Position numbers and translations under genes: made by a program. This document shows, one piece after another, positions 54,235 to 58,857 of a stretch of DNA of 58,857 nucleotides (position 1 is the stretch's first letter; every line of letters begins with the position of its first letter). Under the pieces are notes generated by a model. The model had not been told where the DNA came from and searched no databases. It worked only from the letters and a program-made list of their open reading frames with translations. This stretch comes from Cytophagales bacterium (GTDB lineage: Bacteria; Bacteroidota; Bacteroidia; Cytophagales; Cyclobacteriaceae), in the NCBI GenBank assembly GCA_022360875.1, contig JAKSBZ010000380.1, forward strand, positions 1 through 58,857. The letters are read 5' to 3'.

Positions 54235-57200
54235 TCAGTAAATAACTTGCAAACTTCCATTAAACTGGGTTCCATCTGTTAATGTCAGAATATAGTAATA
54301 GGTTCCGGTCGGAACAGCATTTGTTCGGCTATTTGTCCCCCGGTTTGAATACCCGTCCCAGTTGTTACGGTAATTGTCCGTTTCAAATATCTTCGTTCCC
54401 CATCGGTTAAAAATCAGCAGTTCAGAATCCGGATATGAAGAAAGTCCGCCAATAAAGAAAATGTCATTCTTGCTGTCTCCGTTCGGCGTTATTGCCGCAG
54501 GAATTTCCAGCTGCACCTTCTTCACTGTGATTTTCAATTTTGCCTGGGCGCATCTTCCGAAAACATCACATATTTCATATGTCAGCTCATCTTCACCTGT
54601 ATAACTATTATCCGGTGTGTATTCTATGGATTCTCCATCACTGACAAGCGAATAATTGCCGTGCAGCGGTGGTCCGACAACATTCAGCGAGGCCAACTCC
54701 GTTACTTGGTCATTGTCTACCACATTGTACTCAACAGGAACTGCTTTTACGGTTTCCGCCTGGTCGTCGTTGGCGACAATTTCTTCTGCGGTTACGCCAA
54801 TAGTAACATTTGCCTGATCGCGCTGACCGAACCGGTCCTCGATTTCATAGACAAATTTGTCTGACCCAATCTGGTCACCATCCGGTTTATATCTGATTTC
54901 TTCAAACGAAACCATTTCCAAACTTCCTTTGGACGGTTCTTCCACTATCGTCATATTCACAATTCCATATGGTTTCACATCGTTTGCCAGCACATTCAGA
55001 CTCAGCGTTTGATTGATGTCCAGCTCATCCAAACTGTCGTCAACCGCATCCAATGCCTGTGCAGTAACCTGCACCGTCACAGTAGCTCTATCCGAGCCAT
55101 GCGCGTCGCTTATTTGGTATTCAAAAGTCAAAGTTCCAATAAAATTTTCAGGAGCGGTAAACAGTATTTTGTTGTCTGCAACCTCAATACCGCTCAACGG
55201 ACCATCAGGCAATGATAATCCCGTCAATCCGTTAGGTATTAAGTCATTCGACAGCACATCAATGGTTACCTCGGTTTCCGCTGACACGCTTACCATATCA
55301 TCTCTGGCTTCGAGTGCCGATGAAATAACCCGAACCGTCACTTCATCAGAAGACTCACACCCATTTTCTGATCGGACAGTCACCGTATAGCTTGTTGTTG
55401 TCTTGGGAGAAACTGTTAAGGAAGCCTGATTTGACAATACATCTGTTTCTCCGGTTATCGTCCAGCGAAAAACGCCTTCTCCCTGGGCCATAAGTTCAAC
55501 AGAAGAATTAGGCAGCACCGTCTGGTCTTCGCCGGCATTCACCTGCGGATACACCAATTCCTCGGTCACTTCCATCGATGAGAAACTTAACTCACATGTT
55601 CCTTCCAGGCGCGCCTTAGGGTGGTAAATGCCGCTGCCCAGCCCCGCGAAAACCGGACTGCTCTGCCAAGTCGTTCCATCGTTAATGGAATACTCAATAG
55701 CTTGATCCTGGTGACTCATGAGTATAACCACCTTCCCGTCCGGACTATCGCAGCTTCGCACCGGACTGACTTCCACTGACTGAATACTATTCTGAGCCGG
55801 CTGCCTAATGGTTATTCTGCGAGTAGTAACAGAGCATTCATTTGCATCGGTGATTGTTAAATAATAGTCTCCGGCACCCAAACCGCTGATATTCTGATCA
55901 GTTGATACATACCCCTCAGGTCCGCGCCAATTGAATACGAAAGATCCCGCGCCTCCGGATACGGCAGTTAAAATGCTTCCGTCTTTCTCCCCAAAACACG
56001 AAACGTTCACCTGGTCTACAGTCCATAAAATCTGCTCAGGCAAAGCGTGCGTTACCGCAACGCTTGTTTTACATTCATTGGCGTCCTTCACATACACCAA
56101 ATAACTTTCACTCTGAGCGCTGAAAAACTGATTGCTTTCCTGGTATCCGCTTTCCGGAGATTTGGAATACAAATAAGGAGGACTTCCGTTTTCCACCTGA
56201 ACAGTTGCCAAGGAAGTCATTTCCTCTGTGTAGCAGTTAGGTTCAGTCATTACTACGGAGGCTATCATTTCCAACGGCAGCGTGTGCGTCACTTCGACAT
56301 TTGCTTGGCAGTTTTTTGCATCGCGCACATACACTGTGTAGCTGCCGCTTTCTGTACTGGTGAATACGTTTTCGGGCTGATAGCCTTCATCAGGATTTTT
56401 GGAATATGTATATGGCTCTACGCCGCCTGTTACGCTTATCGCAGCCACCGATTCCATCTCCTCAGAATAACAAACAGGATTGTTTATTTCAGCTGATACA
56501 ACCATTTGTTCTGGCAGACTGTGCGTTACAGTTACGCTTGTTCTGCATTCATTGGCATCTTTCACATACACCAGATAGCTTTCATTCTGAGAGCTGGAGA
56601 ACTGATTGCTTTCCTGAAATCCGCTTTCCGGTGATTTGGAATACAAATAAGGTGGGATTCCGTTTTTCACCTGAACAGTTGCCAAAGAAACCATTTCCTC
56701 AGAGTAACAATCTGGCTCGGTCATCATCGCAGAAGCAATCAACTCCAACGGCAACGTGTGCGTCACTTCAACACTTGTTTCGCAATCGTTCGCATCACGA
56801 ATATACACTGTGTATGTTTCGTTAACCGTGCTTATAAAGCGGTTAATCGGTGTAAATCCACTGTCTGGAGATTTGCTGAAAAAATACGGTTCTGTGCCGT
56901 TCTCAACATAAATCATAGCCGCCGAAAACATTTCCTCCGAATAGCAAGCCGGGGCATCCATTTCCACTGTAACTTCCATTGCCTGAATTCCTTCGACCGT
57001 TTTCTCTTTGACAAGCTCGCACATATTATCCAAACGAACACGCACCAAATAATTGCCGCTATGGACTTCCACGTGCATCTCTCCTTCAGGAAAGGATGTC
57101 CATACAGGGTCTCCGTTCTTTTTATAAGCAATTGAAAAGTGATGCCCTTCGGGTAGGATATTTTTCACTTCAAGACGCGAAGGATTCTCCGGACAAACCG

Positions 57201-58857
57201 GCGGCGTCACCTCCAAATCAAAACTAATACCCGGAACCCGATGAATAGCTGCCACAGCCACATTATCCTTCAAGGTATACTCCTCGACTGTAATATTCAT
57301 CAAACTTTCGTCCACCTCTCCATTATCGTCCAAAGGCAACACTGCTCCTGAATGGTTGAGAATTACTACGGCTTCAACAGCTTCATCAGGAATATCCTCC
57401 AGCAATACTCTGTTAATTTTTTTTCTGTTGTTTGATGCCTCCGGATCCGGAATAGCTGACGTGCCCCCCGTTACATAAGAATAGCTGCCATCTGTTTTTT
57501 TATAAAAAACAACATACTTGGCCGCCGTCTGCACCAGCTTCCCATAGTTGATATATTCAAAAATTAACTCCGACTGATTCTGTCCGCATTCGAGTTCTAT
57601 ATCCCATGACCGCAAAGTAAGATTCGACTGCGTATGGTATTGTCTTAAAAAACTATTGAAAGCATTGTCATGATGTAAATGCGAAAGTTCCTGCTGCTGC
57701 GGCACTTTTCCGTCATCCTCAATATTTTTAATAAAATATGAGTGCTGGTTCAAAATATTTCGCCCCCCAGCCCATTTTTCGCCGCTTGATCCCAGCACAG
57801 ACAGTTTACCAAAATTTCCTTGAACAGCCAGTATATCGGCTTCTCCGTCTCCGTTAATGTCAGCGACTATCGGATAATTCAAAGCTGAGCCCAATTTATC
57901 ATTCAGATCCTCATTAGAGTAAATCTCGGAACCATCTGCGGCATTCACAACATACAGTCCTTTCCAATTTCTAAAAACAAATTCCAACGTTCCGTCCAAA
58001 TTGAAGTCAAAAAGCGCCCCTGAATGCCCATAGTCCTGGTCATAACCGTATTTTTTTGACCAGACTTTTTCAAAAACACCGTATACTCCCGAAGTGACTT
58101 TGTATGTATAACAAAATGTGTTATGGCGATTGCTGTTCTCATCATTATCTCCTCCGTCTACCCACAACACCTCACTCCAGCCATCTTCATTAATGTCGGC
58201 AATAGCCACCTTTCCACCTTTCACCTGATCAATTTCCGCCCATTGGTGCCCGGAAGCCACACTGGGAGTCCATACATACAAACCGGTCTCAGACATGACC
58301 ACTACGTCCATTTTTTTGTCCATGTTCAAGTCTGCGATACTTGTAAAACCGTCCTTGTTGGGTACATGGGCAAGCCTCTGGGCCATTCCTTCCGACAAGT
58401 TGACTCCGTATGCTACATTGCCGGCGATCCATTCCAGCCCCGGATTTGAAGGAATGACATCGTAAGCCACCGGCCCTCCGAACCCCTCGTAGCGATACCC
58501 TTCGTTGTCTTCTATCTTGCTGGCGCCAATAGAAGCGGAAGGAACCGTTACCAGCATTTCTCCTGTCCGAGCATTGAAAATGTATTTCTCAATATACATT
58601 TCGGCCTCGCCGTTCTGGTCAAAATCAGCAAAATGAACAGGAGTAATGAAAGACCCGAATGAAAAATAACCTGTTTCGTATTTTTGTACCAGAATGTTTT
58701 CCTCATTCACTTCCAGGCAACGTACAGTACCTTTTGTATCATCCTCGCGCCGATCCAAAAAGAAGATTTCGGACCGTCCGTCTTCATCTGTATCAGCCAA
58801 AGAAAACACCACACCATATCCAAGTGTATTGCTCAACGTATACTCGTATTTTTTGGC
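54235..58857 (-). CDS. Giant T9SS type B secreted protein with FG-GAP-like, SprB-like and cadherin-like repeats, N-terminus outside window
   Basis: 1540 residues are visible and the frame is open to the right edge. The N-terminal part (about 57770-58857) has FG-GAP/VCBS-like repeats with calcium-loop motifs (for example DINEDGWSEVLWVDGGD, DFNLDGTLEFVF, DINGDGEADILAV). Next comes a beta-rich part, then four ~79-residue repeats (56047 to about 56990) and a canonical SprB-type unit (NWRGPEGYVSTDQNISGLGA). A PKD/Ig-like domain and three cadherin-like units (DVLSNDLIPNG and similar) follow. The C-terminus (about 54240-54520) is the gliding-motility CHU_C domain with ITPNGDSKNDIFFI and LLIFNRWGTKIFET, which targets it for T9SS secretion and surface attachment. 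It is probably an adhesin. Confidence 0.9.
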   Translation of the reverse strand, partial: AKKYEYTLSNTLGYGVVFSLADTDEDGRSEIFFLDRREDDTKGTVRCLEVNEENILVQKYETGYFSFGSFITPVHFADFDQNGEAEMYIEKYIFNARTGEMLVTVPSASIGASKIEDNEGYRYEGFGGPVAYDVIPSNPGLEWIAGNVAYGVNLSEGMAQRLAHVPNKDGFTSIADLNMDKKMDVVVMSETGLYVWTPSVASGHQWAEIDQVKGGKVAIADINEDGWSEVLWVDGGDNDENSNRHNTFCYTYKVTSGVYGVFEKVWSKKYGYDQDYGHSGALFDFNLDGTLEFVFRNWKGLYVVNAADGSEIYSNEDLNDKLGSALNYPIVADINGDGEADILAVQGNFGKLSVLGSSGEKWAGGRNILNQHSYFIKNIEDDGKVPQQQELSHLHHDNAFNSFLRQYHTQSNLTLRSWDIELECGQNQSELIFEYINYGKLVQTAAKYVVFYKKTDGSYSYVTGGTSAIPDPEASNNRKKINRVLLEDIPDEAVEAVVILNHSGAVLPLDDNGEVDESLMNITVEEYTLKDNVAVAAIHRVPGISFDLEVTPPVCPENPSRLEVKNILPEGHHFSIAYKKNGDPVWTSFPEGEMHVEVHSGNYLVRVRLDNMCELVKEKTVEGIQAMEVTVEMDAPACYSEEMFSAAMIYVENGTEPYFFSKSPDSGFTPINRFISTVNETYTVYIRDANDCETSVEVTHTLPLELIASAMMTEPDCYSEEMVSLATVQVKNGIPPYLYSKSPESGFQESNQFSSSQNESYLVYVKDANECRTSVTVTHSLPEQMVVSAEINNPVCYSEEMESVAAISVTGGVEPYTYSKNPDEGYQPENVFTSTESGSYTVYVRDAKNCQANVEVTHTLPLEMIASVVMTEPNCYTEEMTSLATVQVENGSPPYLYSKSPESGYQESNQFFSAQSESYLVYVKDANECKTSVAVTHALPEQILWTVDQVNVSCFGEKDGSILTAVSGGAGSFVFNWRGPEGYVSTDQNISGLGAGDYYLTITDANECSVTTRRITIRQPAQNSIQSVEVSPVRSCDSPDGKVVILMSHQDQAIEYSINDGTTWQSSPVFAGLGSGIYHPKARLEGTCELSFSSMEVTEELVYPQVNAGEDQTVLPNSSVELMAQGEGVFRWTITGETDVLSNQASLTVSPKTTTSYTVTVRSENGCESSDEVTVRVISSALEARDDMVSVSAETEVTIDVLSNDLIPNGLTGLSLPDGPLSGIEVADNKILFTAPENFIGTLTFEYQISDAHGSDRATVTVQVTAQALDAVDDSLDELDINQTLSLNVLANDVKPYGIVNMTIVEEPSKGSLEMVSFEEIRYKPDGDQIGSDKFVYEIEDRFGQRDQANVTIGVTAEEIVANDDQAETVKAVPVEYNVVDNDQVTELASLNVVGPPLHGNYSLVSDGESIEYTPDNSYTGEDELTYEICDVFGRCAQAKLKITVKKVQLEIPAAITPNGDSKNDIFFIGGLSSYPDSELLIFNRWGTKIFETDNYRNNWDGYSNRGTNSRTNAVPTGTYYYILTLTDGTQFNGSLQVIY
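56047..56994 (-). repeat. Four tandem 237-bp coding repeats, ABAB order
   Basis: The conserved VTHxLP codons recur at 56047, 56284, 56521 and 56758, exactly 237 bp apart. On protein level units 1 and 3 are near twins (YLYSKSPESG, SYLVYVKDANEC), and units 2 and 4 share a different version (VEVTHTLPLE). This indicates a 474-bp block duplication on top of the 237-bp unit. Confidence 0.85.

Noticed and set aside
56047..56994. Regular 237-bp repeats considered as a CRISPR or non-coding array
   Set aside because: The period is a multiple of three and lies in an intact reading frame with conserved protein motifs; it is a coding repeat.

Overview
The window reads as a chromosome segment of a Bacteroidota bacterium, probably of the Cytophagia type. 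The evidence is SusC/SusD proteins, ECF sigma factor/FecR regulation, a type IX secretion (T9SS) type B sorting domain, a lipoprotein TamA variant (TamL), many lipobox signal peptides and AT-rich leaders without clear Shine-Dalgarno sites. I cannot name the species. Both edges cut genes: a baseplate gene on the left and a very large secreted protein on the right.

Region 1 (1-12705) is the distal half of an extracellular contractile injection system (eCIS; Afp/PVC-like) operon. It holds a baseplate J-like protein, a small fibre/adhesin-like protein, a second very large baseplate protein, the tape-measure-family protein, an AAA+ ATPase, and a candidate cargo. The cargo has an eCIS-core DUF4157 domain fused to a C-terminal domain with a second HExxH zinc-protease motif. 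Sheath, tube and spike genes would lie left of the window. This locus and its cargo are the most interesting system here.

Region 2 (12706-18830) is mixed: two ECF-type sigma factors, a lipoprotein/beta-barrel-like pair, an ACT-domain protein, and two secreted proteins of unknown function. A 468-bp stretch after the cargo has no gene but carries a 12-bp direct repeat.

Region 3 (18831-32316) is a polysaccharide utilization locus that I read as dextran/alpha-1,6-glucan specific. It encodes a FecR anti-sigma factor, SusC with an N-terminal STN signalling domain, SusD, a SusE/F-like binding lipoprotein with three repeated modules, a GH66 dextranase-family lipoprotein and a GH31 alpha-glucosidase. 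A convergent ECF sigma gene closes the locus. The usual sigma-FecR pair is split: FecR, with a GGGTA-N17-CGTC promoter-like sequence, opens the locus and the sigma gene sits at its far end. The intergenic regions are rich in RNA structure: twin hairpins with identical loops before susC, a 90-bp tandem repeat with competing pairings before susD, and a 13-bp hairpin before GH31.

Region 4 (32423-44619) holds a large secreted HzsA-like protein with two c-type haem motifs and an FGE-like domain lacking the usual cysteines. It also has a small membrane protein, an M20 peptidase, a membrane-anchored TPR protein, a FecBCDE-type iron/cobalamin ABC importer and a cardiolipin synthase.

Region 5 (44616-58857) holds tamL-tamB for outer-membrane assembly, a PKD lipoprotein, exonuclease I, and a giant T9SS cargo with FG-GAP-like, SprB-like and cadherin-like repeats. 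No tRNA, rRNA, CRISPR array or intact insertion sequence was seen.
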